DNA of 64,000 nt from Dryococelus australis (taxonomy: Eukaryota > Arthropoda > Insecta > Phasmatodea > Phasmatidae). Numbering within the stretch: position 1 is the first letter of the stretch; each line of letters starts with the position of its first letter. Below are positions 44,575 to 55,620 of this stretch, one piece after another. The position numbers and the translations under genes were made by a program. Location: positions 276,226,016 through 276,290,015 of the forward strand of contig CM056993.1 in the NCBI GenBank assembly GCA_029891345.1, given 5' to 3'. The notes beneath the pieces were generated by a model. That model was given only the letters and a program-made list of their open reading frames with translations, was not told the origin of the DNA and did no database searches.

Positions 44575-45655
44575 ATGCCAGGGAAAATTTTTCAAGCGAT
44601 TGGGCATAATCGAACCAGCTCAAAATGGTGGCATTTTACCCTATGGTGTCACTGTAGCCAGGACATTGATTTTTTTTCTTCAAAATCAGGCAGTTTGCCT
44701 GTTAGGATGATTAATTTGTCTGACCGTGCTATCCGCCTTGAAGAAGGGGCCACAATAGGATTTTGCAAGCAGGTGTCACAGGTACTTCCAAATGTTCCAG
44801 AAGATTCACTGTCACAACCTACTGAATGTCCTCTTCCAGATGCTCATGGGGAACTGCTGACAATAACAAACGAAAACCTCAACCGGCGACAGGAGAGGGC
44901 AGTTCCAGAATTGTTACAGAGAAATAGATGTGCTTTCTCCTGCGAGCCCAATGGCCTTGGCAGAACTAATGTTGCATGCCACAACATCGACACGGGCTGT
45001 CAGACCCATAAATCAGCCACCAAGGCGACTACCGCTAGCATCATACGAGGTAGTTGGCGGTATTCTGAAAGAGATGAGGGATTTAGATGTGATAGAGCCA
45101 TTAGTCAGTCCATGGTCTTCTTTCATTGTGCTTGTTAAAAAGAATGATGCCTCTATAAAATTTTGTATTGATTACCGCAAACTTAATAATGTGACTAAAA
45201 AATATTCTTACCACTACCTGGGATAGACGATACCCTGAATAGCCTAACAGACTCACGGTTGTTTTCTACTCTAGACATGAAGAGCTGGTATTGGCAGTGC
45301 GAGGTGGCCCGGGAAGACAAGGAAAAGACTGCCATTTGTGTGCAAGGGAAAGCAACCTGGCAATTCAGGGTTATGCCCTTTGGGTTATGCAATGCCCCTG
45401 TCACCTTCGAACGACTAATGGAGAAAGTTCTGCCCTTAGATGTTTGTCAGGTGTACCTAGACGACATTGTGGTCACAGGAAGATCTTTTGAAGAGCACCT
45501 GGCACACTTACATTCTGTGTTTCAGAAAGTGGCTGTGGCCAATCTGAAATTAGTTCCCAAGAAATGCCTCCTTTCCAAAAGAAAATTAATTTCTTGGGCC
45601 ATGTTGTATCGGCCCATGGGATTGAAACAGGCCCTGAGAAGACCAGAGCAATAAG
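44575..45655 (+). pseudogene. pol: Reverse transcriptase of the Gypsy element
   Basis: Copies the element RNA into DNA. Blocks in order across three frames are VGGILKEMRDLDVIEPLVSP, SSFIVLVKKNDASIKFCIDYRKLN (fingers), a stop after YHYLG, then FSTLDMKSWYWQCEV and KTAICVQGKATWQFRVMPFGL, CNAPVTFERLMEKVL, and the catalytic VYLDDIVV (YLDD encoded at 45454-45465). The segment RSFEEHLAHLHSVFQ follows. Catalytic aspartates are present, in LDM and in YLDD. Frameshifts near 45130 and 45230 separate fingers and palm. Confidence 0.9.
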
Positions 45656-45699
45656 AAATTGGCCTCTACCAAAGGATAAAACTGAAATTTGAAATTTCC

Positions 45700-46340
45700 T
45701 GAGCTTATGTGCTTACTACCGTCGATTTGTGCCTGGGTTCGCCACTATCGCCAAACCTCTGCATGAATTGACTGAGGCAAAAAGAAAATTTTGTTGGATC
45801 CCACAGATTTTCAATAGACTAAAGGAAATTCTGATATCCCCCACAGTACTGAGCTTCCAGAGTAGAGAGGGTGAATTTATTCTGGATACTGATGCTAGTG
45901 ATGTTGAAATCGGGACTGTGTTATCTCAGATCCAGGATGGAAAATAGCGGCCATTGGAATACTTCGGTAAAGTGCTACACAAGCCCGAGAGAAACTACTG
46001 TGTGACACGCAGGGAGATTTGGACAATGGTGAAGTCGATTGCACATTTTCAGCCATATCTTTATGGCAGACACTTTATCCTAAGAACTGATCATACTTTA
46101 TTATGCTGGCTGCATTTCAGGGACCCCGAAGGCCAAATAGAGCGCGGTGGATACAGGACCTACAAGAATATGACTTTGAAATATAACACATGTCTGGATG
46201 CCTTCACAACAATGCAGATGCACTCTCCAGGAGACCATGCGAATCATTCTGTCGTCATTGTGAACACCAGGAGGAGAAGGTTGGTGTATCGCGGAAAGCA
46301 AGGAGGACAGGAATTCAAGGCCCTGTATCTGGTGTTGGGT
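45700..46340 (+). pseudogene. pol: RNase H of the Gypsy element
   Basis: Degrades the RNA strand of the hybrid. The connection domain gives RRFVPGFATIAKPLHELT-like text from 45720. The RNase H first strand is EFILDTDASD (about 45880), followed by GTVLSQIQDGK, a stop, EYFGKVLHKPERNYCVTRRE and GRHFILRTDHTLLCWL. The DTDASD and Glu-containing motifs fit Gypsy RNase H. Two or more breaks follow around 46140. Confidence 0.85.
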
Positions 46341-46392
46341 CATCTACATTGGACGAAAAGGACTTAAGAAGTGATCAGCTAAGTATCCCACC

Positions 46393-47420
46393 TTGCATCC
46401 AACATTGGAGTGGAAAGAAACCGGGCGGCGACCGAGATGGGAGGAGATATCTAGCTTAGGCGTGACAATCAAAGCATACTGGGCACAGTGGAATTCCCTT
46501 GTTATAAAAAATTGTTTGCTTTACAGGAATTGGGAAAGTGACGATGGGAGACAGTGTCATTTACAATTGGTGCTACCAGAGTGCCGAATCCCAGAAGTGC
46601 TAAGAGAACTGCACAGCAGCAGGTGGTCACTTCGGTGTAAATAAGACACTTGACAGAGTCCGAATGAGATTCTATTGGCTACATGTCGGTAGGATGTTGA
46701 GAAGTGGTGCCATCTGAGTGATGCATGTACTGCGATGCCCGAGGGTTAAGGGTCGCGGTCCCCTCCAGAAGTAGATTGTTGGGGCCCCATTCGAGAGGAT
46801 GGCAGCTGACATTCTCAGATCTCTAACAATCACTGAGAGGGAAAATATATACCTTCTGGTAGCACAAGATTATTTCACAAAGTGACCCGAGGTCGTACCG
46901 GTGCCAAACCAAGAGGCAGGCACAGTAGCTGATGCCCTTGTCGAGAATGTTTTCTCTAGGTTTGGAGTGCCACTTGAGCGTCATTCAGTTCAAGAACGAA
47001 ATTTTGAAGCAAATCTTTTCCAAGAGCTAACGAGGATTTTAGGAATGAAGAAACCCCGAACCACAGTATTACACCCTCAGTCGGGTGGAATGGTTGAGAG
47101 GCTAAATCGTACCCTGGAACAGTATCCGGCTATATTCGTAGAAGACAATCAGAAAGATTGGGACTCTTAAGGTAACATTATTTCTCCTGAAATATCGCTC
47201 GGCGGTCCCCGAATCCACAAGGGTAACACCTTCAACGATGCTGTTTGGGAGAGAGCTCCGCCTACCTGGTGATCTGCTGTTCGGACATCCAGTGGAGGCA
47301 GAAGCAGCCACTCCAAATTATGCTATTAATCTACATCTGAAGTTAACAGACAAACATGAGTTTGCCCAGAGGCACCTTAAAATTAAGACTGTCAGAATGA
47401 AAACATGATATGACCGAAAA
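46393..47420 (+). pseudogene. pol: Integrase of the Gypsy element, catalytic residue lost
   Basis: Inserts the cDNA. The zinc-binding region is RIPEVLRELHSSRWSLRCK, broken by a frameshift. The core shows the first Asp in MAADIL (GAC at 46808-46810), then YLLVAQDYFTK. The segment HSVQERNFEANLF has Val where the second catalytic Asp is expected. The Glu is in GMVERLNRTLEQ (about 47094). A stop follows QKDWDS, and the C-terminal region continues in other frames to about 47640. With the middle Asp missing the enzyme cannot be active. Confidence 0.85.
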
Positions 47421-47663
47421 TGCCTGAGGAGACTTTTCAAGGAGAACAGCTGGTGGGGTTGTACAACCCTCAAAAGTAGAAGGGATATTGCCCGAAGCTA
47501 CAGAAATCATGGGAAGACCCGTACAGGATCCTGATACAGATAAATGATGTGGTCTATAGGATTTGTCGACAACGCTCTCGGACGAAGCCTAAGGTTGCCC
47601 ACATCGACCGACTGGCGCTGTACAAAGGTCCTGATGTCGAGTCTGTTCAGAACGAACGGACTT

Positions 47664-47676
47664 AAGGAGGGGGCAG
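47664..47676 (+). promoter_or_regulatory. Polypurine tract
   Basis: AAGGAGGGGGCAG immediately precedes the TG of the 3' LTR, as needed for plus-strand DNA priming. Confidence 0.8.
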
Positions 47677-48556
47677 TGTTATGCGCTTCTTCCCGGCACT
47701 GCGGCAGTGGACCCACCTCACCTCTAGACTCCACAGGGTTGCCTCTTAACCCCCCTTTCTGGGAGATACGTGAATAATTGACAATGGCCTTCGGGCTGTT
47801 CCGCTGCTCGGCGACTTGCATGCGTCACTCCCCCTCGCGCCTACTAGGGGTTTCGACGGGTCTGGCGACGGCGCCAGAATGTTCTGGTGAGACTGGCTGG
47901 CGCCTCAGCCCTCCGCGATGCATCACGGGTGTTGGGGAAGACTCTAGGTGGCGGCCTATGATACTATATTTACTGCCGCAACCCAGCGGCTGGCAGTCTT
48001 TGACGGAGGCCGTCTGGCCGAGTGTGCGCGAGCGAAGTGAGTTGGGGACGACAGGAGAATGTGGGACGACGGAGGCGAGGTGGTGTTCGTGGTGTGAATG
48101 GACAAGAGGGTGTGAATCAGACGAGTGAAGCCTACTGTGCATGAGGGCGCTTGGAGGACTCTAGAACATTGTGACTGGCGGGGCATGGACTGAACTGAGG
48201 TGGGAGTGAATGGAAGTGTAATACGGATTTTATTGTAAATATTCGACCTGTCAATTTGGACACATATTTTATAGAATATTTGAATTGGTTGATACACTGC
48301 CTATTGAGACTGATCTTTAATTATTTTATTTAATTGATTTCTTTGTGGTAATTATAAATGGTATGAAATTGGAATAATTAGTTGTGAACAGTAAGTGCTA
48401 TCAATTTATTGTGAGATTTTGAGTTCAAAGAATTTTGCTGTAGTTATTGTAAATAAAATAAGGAAAATATAATTAATTCTTTTATTTAATTAAGACATCC
48501 ATCCCTTAACGAACTTGGTATAGTCAAGTTAATATCTAGAGAAAATAATTGTAACA
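47677..48556 (+). repeat. 3' LTR of the Gypsy element
   Basis: Starts TGTTATGCGCTTC and ends ATTGTAACA, the canonical TG...CA. It is about 880 bp against 843 for the 5' copy. It is preceded directly by the polypurine tract. Confidence 0.9.
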
Positions 48557-48559
48557 ATA

Positions 48560-48740
48560 CTTTCTAAAATATGTTTTGGCTTTCAAAACGCCAATTTACT
48601 TAATAATTTCACAGTTTCATTTGACCGAAGCATTAATTAAGTGACCAAGCCCACGGCAATGTCAATTCTACGTATTGCGGAAAAATAAACAATGTTCATG
48701 CCAGTACTTTACAAAGTGCTCAGTTTACCGTGACTAACCT
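48560..48740 (+). mobile_element. MITE family A, 3' half
   Basis: The right half of a family A copy: ATAATTTCACAGTTTCATTTGACC, then the family text to GTGCTCAGTTTACCGTGACTAACCT. It begins immediately after the 3' LTR. The left half is not found beside the 5' LTR, so the retrotransposon may have landed in a MITE and the other half was later lost, or the MITE was already truncated. Confidence 0.7.
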
Positions 48741-49272
48741 ATAGTATGACCATTGGTGTCTAATTTTACAAGTAGATAATTCGTAATGGCGACAGACTTT
48801 CAAGAGGTACAATCCAAGGTCAAGAATAGCGCTTTACATTTGTAACGTATATCCACAGGCACTCAGTTTCTCTGGTATGACCCAGCAAACTACGGCACAA
48901 GCAGGTAAGTTTATCGTACACATTTTAAAGCACGTTTTCAGGATGGCGGCTACCGTGTTTGCTATGAAGTTTCACCATGAACGAAGTTTTAACTCTAAGG
49001 CTCATTCCAAGTTCCGCGAATTTTTTTTGAACCTTTAAAACTACTCCAGTACCCTAAGAAATATATTATCTTCCCTCCAGCTATGGGCTTGCACGCAGTA
49101 CGGTAAAGACACTGAGACGCAAGACAGTCGCAAAAAAAAAAATACATCATAAGTTTTTTATGACGTAGTCGGTATGTAAACTTTCTGCAACATAAACTTG
49201 CAACATCTCCCCTCCCTGTTTCGCCTATCGAGCATGCCTTTCTCGAACATTAGCGACGCCTTTTCCGATCCG
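48741..49272. other. No recognisable feature
   Basis: Nothing supported beyond short homopolymer runs. Confidence 0.35.
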
Positions 49273-49281
49273 ACTAGATAG

Positions 49282-49794
49282 AAATGGGGCCGCGGTGGCT
49301 GAGCGGTTAGCCCGCTCGCCTGCTACCATGGTGAACCGGGTTCAATCCTCGGCCGACTCACACTGAACAAAAAAAATTTGTCGCGGCCACAAAAAATATT
49401 TTGTTGGTATCACCCTGCCAAATTTTTTGTGGTGTACACAAAAAAATTTGTAGCTGCCACAAAATAAGTTTTTAGTGGCCACTAAACTTTTGTCGCAACT
49501 AAAAACTTATTTTGTGGCAGCTACAAAATTGTTTGTGACTACCTCAAAAAATTTGGCAAGGTAAATACCAACAAAATATTTTTGTGGCCACCACTAAATA
49601 TTTTTTTCATTGCACTCCCGGATTTTCACATGCGGGAATCGTGCCGGGCGTTGCTGCTGATCGTCGGGTATTCTCGAGGATATCCCGTTTCCCCCCGACC
49701 TTTCATTCTGGCGCTGCCCCATACGCACCTCAATCACCCTCATCGGCTTTCAAGATTTCACTACATGTTTAGGGCCGCCCAAATCTGTTCATTT
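49282..49794 (+). mobile_element. tRNA-derived SINE split by a palindromic MITE
   Basis: The head GGGGCCGCGGTGGCTGAGCGGTTAGCC runs to B-box-like GGGTTCAATCC, and the body resumes at 49614 with CTCCCGGATTTTC. Flanking ACTAGATAG (49273-49281) and ACTAGAGAG (49795-49803) are a probable 9-bp target duplication with one mismatch. The interruption is the MITE at 49361-49613. Confidence 0.85.
49361..49613. mobile_element. Palindromic MITE C nested in SINE (about 253 bp)
   Basis: Nearly the whole element folds on itself. CTGAACAAAAAAAATTTG, GGCCACAAAAAATATTTTG, TTGGTATCACC, CAAATTTTTTGTGG, GTAGCTGCCACAAAATAAG and TTTTTAGTGGCC all have mirrored partners in the right half. Only one copy is in this window. 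The SINE body continues cleanly after it, so the boundaries are reliable to a few bases. Confidence 0.85.
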
Positions 49795-49803
49795 ACTAGA
49801 GAG

Positions 49804-50334
49804 TAATATCGGACGGCGGCTTTACTTCAGCATTAGAAACGACGGCAGCAAGTACATACACCAGCGGTACTTAAGCGGCCGAGAGTTCTTAGGCCGTTAC
49901 CTTACCATCTTCGCTATCCCCAAATTGAAATAATGAGAGAAAAATATAGATCTTACATTTTCGCCCGCTAAATCGTGAAGATTAAATTGTAAGCTCTTAC
50001 TTTTCGTTTTTGGTTTAATTGGTACTGTTGCGATTATTAAAACGAATAGTAGGCCTATATGTGAGTGCCTTCTTTTCACCACATTATATGCAGTTTAAAC
50101 CTTCAAAAAGGGTGCTGTGACGATTACATGAAAACGATATGAAAGACGTAAAAACGGAATGAAAGGCTGTGTGTTCCTATTACATCATAAAATGGCGTTT
50201 TGAAAGACGAAACACATTTTAAAAAGTATTTTGTATTGGTTTTATTATTTTATTCGTTGCTATTTCACTTGATACATGTTGTTTAAAGGCCATTTTGAAA
50301 CGATATTTGACGACGATTTTTACACTTCCATCCG
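49804..50334. other. No recognisable feature
   Basis: AT-rich DNA. GAAAACGATATGAAAGACG-like words recur near 50130-50170. Nothing supported. Confidence 0.35.
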
Positions 50335-50535
50335 TCAAAAATAAACCACTGAGTAAACAGTAAAAAAAATAACTACGAATCAGTGGAGAAAGTCACTGAA
50401 TCAGTTATGTGAAGGAAATCTGGCATTGTTTTTATTCATCAGTTAAATTCACTGAGTTGACTGTTGAATCATTCAGATACATAACACTGATTGAAACAGT
50501 GAAATTTTCACTGATTCAGATTAAGAGTATATAAA
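50335..50535 (-). repeat. Repeat D, copy 2 (inverted relative to copy 1)
   Basis: Reverse-complement match to 41331-41531. See shared words CACTGATTCAGATT, AGTTAAATTCACTGA and GTCAAAAATA. The two copies bracket the Gypsy element at some distance, but this seems coincidental because they are dispersed and non-adjacent. Confidence 0.75.
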
Positions 50536-51376
50536 CAATTAAAGAACGAAACGGACAATATTTGGATCAAACATAAAAATCAAACCTCTCCTAACTGTAC
50601 AGTAAAAAAAAAAAAGTAACAAGCTACAGAGGACATACGGTGCAAACTACCTATAGTTGTAATAGCAAAAGTTGCCTTACCTCCTGTCACTGTGTCCAGA
50701 GTGAAGGCATTGAACGGCCACTGCCACACGCGTTCCAGAACGCACTGCAACCAGAACTTTGGGTTAGTGTTTTTCATCGAGGTCTGGCTTACAAACAATT
50801 ACTTAAAATAAATATTTATTACTAAACATAAATAAAATAAACACAATTCACCAGTAGACATAAACTGGTGGGGGGGGGGGGGATCGCAGTTCTTGCACAC
50901 CCGAGGACTACGCTGGAGAAGAGCTATGTAGTAAACATCACTTTGAAAATTTCTTCGTTTCTGGAAACAACACACGCACATATATAGCTTCATCAATCTG
51001 CTAGTGTTCAACAGGATAGTACAAGAACACCGCGGCCCAGCAACAATAATTTCCCTGTGTAAAAATTATGTTTTTCTTATAACCACTCAACTTAAGGCAT
51101 TTGACTGGGGCAGAATCAACGCGGCATCCCAATGACTGATTACCGGCCAATAGCTATAGAGCACAGTAAGCGTGTCCGATGTGGTGTGAATCTGTAGGAC
51201 GATGAAGAGAGGAACACAAGAGATGAACAGAAGTGGTGTTCCTAGAGTGGCCGATATGGGGTGACTCACTTCTAACATGTCTTCAAATGCCAGTAAATAC
51301 CTTCAGACCCTCGTTGTTAATAAGCTGAAAGGTAAACAATGGGAGGAAGTGATTTGGCCTCATTTAGTTGCGTGCA
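50536..51376. other. Gene-free stretch with 13-G tract
   Basis: A tract of 13 G lies at 50870-50882. Short frames have no domain. Confidence 0.4.
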
Positions 51377-51845
51377 TTAAGAGTAGGATGCCCCCCCCCC
51401 CCCCTCCGCGGCGAAGGTCAAGAAGTGAGAGAGCGAAACGGGCGACACTAACACGCACGCCTAGCGCCTCATCGCTCCTACGCGCAAGCGTGCAGTGTTT
51501 CCGTCGTAACGCTGTACTGTGCAAATTATATCTGTAACTATGCGATTTTATCACACGTGATGAAAGACCACAAATTAAACTACGTCCGCATATTTGTACT
51601 TTTCTCTTGCTGCGTAAGGACATTGCATAGACGAGCTTTAAAAGTGTGATACTTAACCATTTGCGCGAATTTCTTTTTCTCCAAGAATACACTTCATATG
51701 ACAAAAGCAAAAAATTACGGACATAGATTTTTTGTTTACGTTTCCTGACAAAAAGTCGTCTTTCCAGAAAATTTATTTACCGAGATAGGTGTATTCGCGC
51801 AAGCAACTATTTCACAAAAAACGCGGGGGTTCATTTCACTCTTAA
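51377..51845 (+). mobile_element. TTAA-flanked MITE family B, copy 4
   Basis: TTAA on both sides (51377-51380 and 51842-51845). The ends GAGTAGGATGCCCC and, read inward from the right, GAGTGAAATGAAC form an imperfect terminal inverted repeat. The interior matches copy 3 at 28.1-28.6 kb throughout. A 14-C tract (51391-51404) lies just inside the left end. Confidence 0.8.
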
Positions 51846-52561
51846 GGGACCCGCCAGCCTGGAGCTGTTTCTTCGCGTTTGAGGCCGAGCGATGACGACA
51901 CTGCAACGAGCATCAAGTGCGCCATCACTGCTACGTGCAGTATTCTCGTGGGGTGGAGTGGAGAGACTTGGGCGACTCTTAACATCGAGATATTGAGAGC
52001 CGATGAGGGTGAAGTAGAGAGTATGAAGCAGCGCCGGACTGCAAGAGCGAGGGACGCGGGAAATCCCCGAGAAAACCCGCCGACCAGCGACATCGTCCGG
52101 TGCGATTCCCAAAGGCGAAAGTCCGGGAGCGGCCCAGCAGGGAATCGAACCCGGTTCGTCTACGTGAGAGGCGAGTAGTCTGACCACTACACCGCCGCGG
52201 CCCCCGTGTTCTCGTCGTGCTGTGTACACCTACAGGACGTAAGTGGCGACCATTTAATTTAATTGGTGGAAAGTAAGTATTAAGGTTCAGTGAGTGCCTC
52301 TCGAGTATGCTTGTATGTATCTGACAAATATTTCGAGATACAGCTGTTTGAGAAAGTCATTTTTAGCTGTGTTGGAGTGCACAAAATGGCCTTTCTAACG
52401 TGCGCAACGCCTTGAAACTAACCGACAGATATAGCCTGTAGTGCGTTTTATTTTCGTATATTATCACATTAGGGGCACTTTTAGTAGTTTAGTTACAAAA
52501 AAAAAACGGGATTTCTAACACACTGCAGCGGGTTTGAAGAGCCAGGAAGCGGGCCCGTTAA
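51842..52561 (+). mobile_element. TTAA-flanked MITE family B, copy 5, split by a SINE
   Basis: It starts TTAAGGGACCCGCCAGCCTGG and ends CCAGGAAGCGGGCCCGTTAA, with inverted termini. It shares the central TTAA (51842-51845) with copy 4, so two members are inserted side by side. A SINE interrupts it at 51950-52205. The right part matches copy 2, including GGTGGAAAGT, ATACAGCTGTTTGAGAAAG and the AAAAAAACGGGATTTCTAACAC end region. Confidence 0.8.
51950..52205 (-). mobile_element. tRNA-derived SINE nested in MITE family B
   Basis: The minus-strand head GGGGCCGCGGCGGTGTAGTGGTCAG leads to B-box GGGTTCGATTCCC and the body. The flanks GTATTCTCGT (51940-51949) and GTGTTCTCGT (52206-52215) are a 10-bp target duplication with one mismatch. 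Confidence 0.9.
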
Positions 52562-53163
52562 CGGCTCATCTGGAACTCCAGAAGGTGTCAAGTCAGTAAT
52601 GAAACAGTTGCATAAGTCACACATGTATAAGTGTTTAAAGTCTAGCTTGTCCTCAAATTAAATACGCCAAATATTTCAATTCTCTACCAATAAAATTTAA
52701 AACCTACAGTTTGAAATATGCGCGTTTTTTCAACAGTGTGCAGCTACACCTCACTAATTATAAAGTTCTGTTACACGGCGCTTGAGAGGCATATCTGAGT
52801 CCGTGAGATATAGAAGTCCTAATAGAACTAATAGAACTAAATCTGATTTTTAATTTATACACACAGGTGATATTTACACCATTAAATTATCAATCTCCGC
52901 TATAGCTCTTTTTATTTCTCAGTGAGAGCAATATCTAATGTCCATTTCCACCCTAATAACATTCTTAATGTCTCTTGTTTGGTTATTGCCAATTAACTCA
53001 CATTCATAATTAATACATCTTCAGTCTGTGCAAGGAGAAAATAGCCATCGTCTTCAGCGCTAGAACTGTCTTCACGTTCATTTTCATCAATGTTGTCTTC
53101 ACGGTATATTCCACACATACTGACTCTAGCAACCATCGTAGGTCTCTCATTCCGTCATTAGTA
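52562..53163. other. No recognisable gene
   Basis: AT-rich. A minus-strand frame at 53010-53204 and an acidic run in a second frame (REDSSSAEDDGYF) show no recognisable family. Nothing else is supported. Confidence 0.35.
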
Positions 53164-53637
53164 TTAACTGTCTCGTCATAATTGTCTGTGGAATCAGCAA
53201 CCATCGATGCAGCAAGAGGTATTTACATCATTTGCTGGCTCTAAAAAGACGAATCCTTGCAGCCATCGCCACTAAGAACAAGGTTATGAACTGACGTGCA
53301 TTTTTCTCGTCGCACTGCGTGTACCTATGGGACTTTCAGCCATGGCCCTATTATTTTATTGATGGAAAGTCTGCAGGAAGGTTCGATGCAGGGCCCTTCA
53401 ATAGTTCTGCATGTATCAGATGCGTATATTTTGAGACACGACGCTTTGATAAAGTCGCTTTTAGCCATTTTGGAGTCCTCAAAAATAGCGCTTGTAATGT
53501 CCGTGACGTCTTGAAAGCGCTCAACAGTCATAGACTAAAGTGTGTGTTCTTTTCGTAGATCAGCACATCTGACGCACGATTAATAATTTCGCAGAAAAAC
53601 GTGAATTTCCAATGCGCCAGTTAGACGAGAGCCTTAA
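53164..53637 (+). mobile_element. TTAA-flanked MITE family B, copy 6
   Basis: TTAA at 53164-53167 and at 53634-53637. The inward termini CTGTCTCGTCATAATTG (left) and GGCTCTCGTCTAACTGG (right, reverse complement) are a diverged inverted repeat. The interior matches copy 2, including the GCGTGTACCTATGGGACTT segment. An open frame at 53319-53558 (79 codons, open further upstream) corresponds to the frame in copy 2. Confidence 0.8.
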
Positions 53638-54955
53638 GAATTTTGACTAGAAGACGTGTTTGGGTTAAAATCATCCAACTATGGTATTGGTTCTGAACCA
53701 ACGTGCTTTGGAGTACAACTAATCGTGGGATCTTCTCGCGTTAAACAGGTGGCCCTATAGATAACACATGATACAGTCCTGCATCACAATTGTTAATGTA
53801 TTCATGTGAGTCGGAAATTTGCAAGTTATCGGCTAAGCGCTACATCTGCCAACAATGATTTTTTTATTTATTCATTTGGTGGCCAGTTAGATGGCAAATT
53901 AATTTTGCATATGTATGAAAAAGACACCAAATGGGCAGAGAACTAGATCCTAGGCTGGGCTATCAAAAAAGCGCAATCACGAACATCCTATACATGTGTT
54001 TTCTTCGTCGCTTATGAACTATCGATAATGGGTCTTTTCATAAGTTACAATCATTATACTACTGTACAGTATCTCCAGTAAATACCAGTCAACACTAAAA
54101 CAGGAGGTAGATTTGGCAATAACCTATTAAATTATCTTATCACATTTCGAACTTCATAAAACCCCACTGTTTTCGAAATATGGGCTGAATGAGCACTTTT
54201 TTAATTGTTTTACAATTCATATCTTTGGTCGATATTGTGCATATCATTGCTATAAATATACGATATTATTGTGCATTTGTCTAATATTCTTGACGTGACG
54301 AGTTGAGAAACCAAACGTATATAACAGTTTTTCGGCAACGAATGTGGTAGTAACGGAAAATTTGCATATCTGTCAGATTTTCGCTCTGCACATGCCAAAT
54401 CGACCTTTCGCAGAAGAAGAAAAAAAAAAAAAAAAGCTAGACTGGCACGTTATTTTAAAATCGAGCTTATTTCAACACGATGAAACGGTGTAACACTTCT
54501 GTTTTCCAATTTAAAATACAAAGATACTGCAATGAAAATGGTAAATAAGAAATTTTTTAATCCATCAAAATATTGACCAAGATGTGCTTAGTATCGTGGT
54601 GAATTAGTGTGATACGATGTGTTCATAACCTCGCATTATTAGTCACGATGTGTAGGGGGTTGAAGAAAGTCCCAAATATGAAAAATACTCGAATATTTTG
54701 TGTATATTATATTATTTACTGAAGTTGCTGATGTGCTTTCGATAGTTCAACTCGTCGAGACTAGTGGGCATCAGATTGAATGAGAAATATTGTTTTTTGT
54801 AGCGATGGCACGGAACATACCGACCAAACGCACGGTTTTTTTAATAACTAAAAAATATGCTATCTTTTGAGAGGTCGTATGGCCACATCTACTCCCTGTT
54901 TCAGTGCTAACTACGGCACTACCTGTGTAAAGATGATTATAACCTGCAGGCTCAC

Positions 54956-54989
<34 letters not shown>

Positions 54990-55386
54990 ACACACTGGCA
55001 AAGTCCGGACATTTATTCAGATTTGTGTATTTTCTAGTTTTTTTTTTTTACAAGCTTATATGGAAGTTTTAATCGTACGCTTATCGTCTGCTACACCATC
55101 AAAATCCAGCATGACGGTATTTAAGTTTGAGAACCTTCGCGAAAACTACTCTAAAAAATTACTCAGTAGCCAGGCAGGTTGCAGTACCTGCTTCTACGGC
55201 AGCTGCCAACGCTGACAAAAGGTGCTGATTTTTCTGTAAACCGTATCAGCCCTTATCGCTTACAGTCAGGACGTGGAAGATTATGATCTTGCTTTGTAAA
55301 CAAGACAGCATGGGTTTGGGTCCAGAAGTAGGCATGACTACCAAACACGTGTGTGTGATATATATATTATATATATATTTATATTT
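53638..55386. other. Gene-free stretch with long poly-A runs
   Basis: Runs of A lie at about 54418-54436 and 54958-54986 (about 29 A), the latter possibly the tail of an unrecognised retroposon. A minus-strand frame over the second run is a homopolymer artefact. No gene is supported. Confidence 0.45.
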
Positions 55387-55620
55387 AGGCGGCTCTTAAC
55401 ATCGAGGTATAGAGGACCTATGAGGATGAAGTGAGGTGAGTATGGAGCAGCGCCGGGATGCAAGGGTCGGGGAACGGGAGATACCGGAGAAAACCCGCCC
55501 AGCGGCACTGTCCGACACGATTCCCACATGCGAAAATCTGGGAGCGACCCCGCCGGGAATCGAAAGCGGTTCTCCTGGGTGGGAGGCAAATAGTCTGTAA
55601 CCTTTACGCCACGCTGTCCC
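55387..55620 (-). mobile_element. tRNA-derived SINE
   Basis: The minus-strand head is diverged (GGGACAGCGTGGCGTAAAGG). The B-box region reads CGCTTTCGATTCCC, and the body and tail (TACCTCGATGTTAAGAGCC) are well conserved. A TA-rich microsatellite (55358-55385) flanks the tail side. Confidence 0.85.

Larger units (their letters stand above)
41637..48556 (+). mobile_element. Ty3/Gypsy LTR retrotransposon, full length but degenerate
   Basis: The order is LTR, PBS, gag, protease, RT, RNase H, integrase, PPT, LTR, about 6.9 kb in total. That order (integrase after RNase H) is diagnostic of Ty3/Gypsy rather than Copia. The two LTRs differ by substitutions and by indels of about 13-16 bp in the 3' part, so it is not recent. 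More than ten frameshifts or stops break the coding region. Target duplications are not clear (left flank ends CAAAAT, right flank starts ATACTT), and the 5' LTR has lost its TG. Confidence 0.9.

Noticed and set aside
41331..50535. Repeat D copies as long terminal repeats of a bigger composite carrying the Gypsy element
   Set aside because: They are inverted, about 200 bp, not at symmetrical distances, and the Gypsy element has its own LTRs. It is more likely chance placement of a dispersed repeat.
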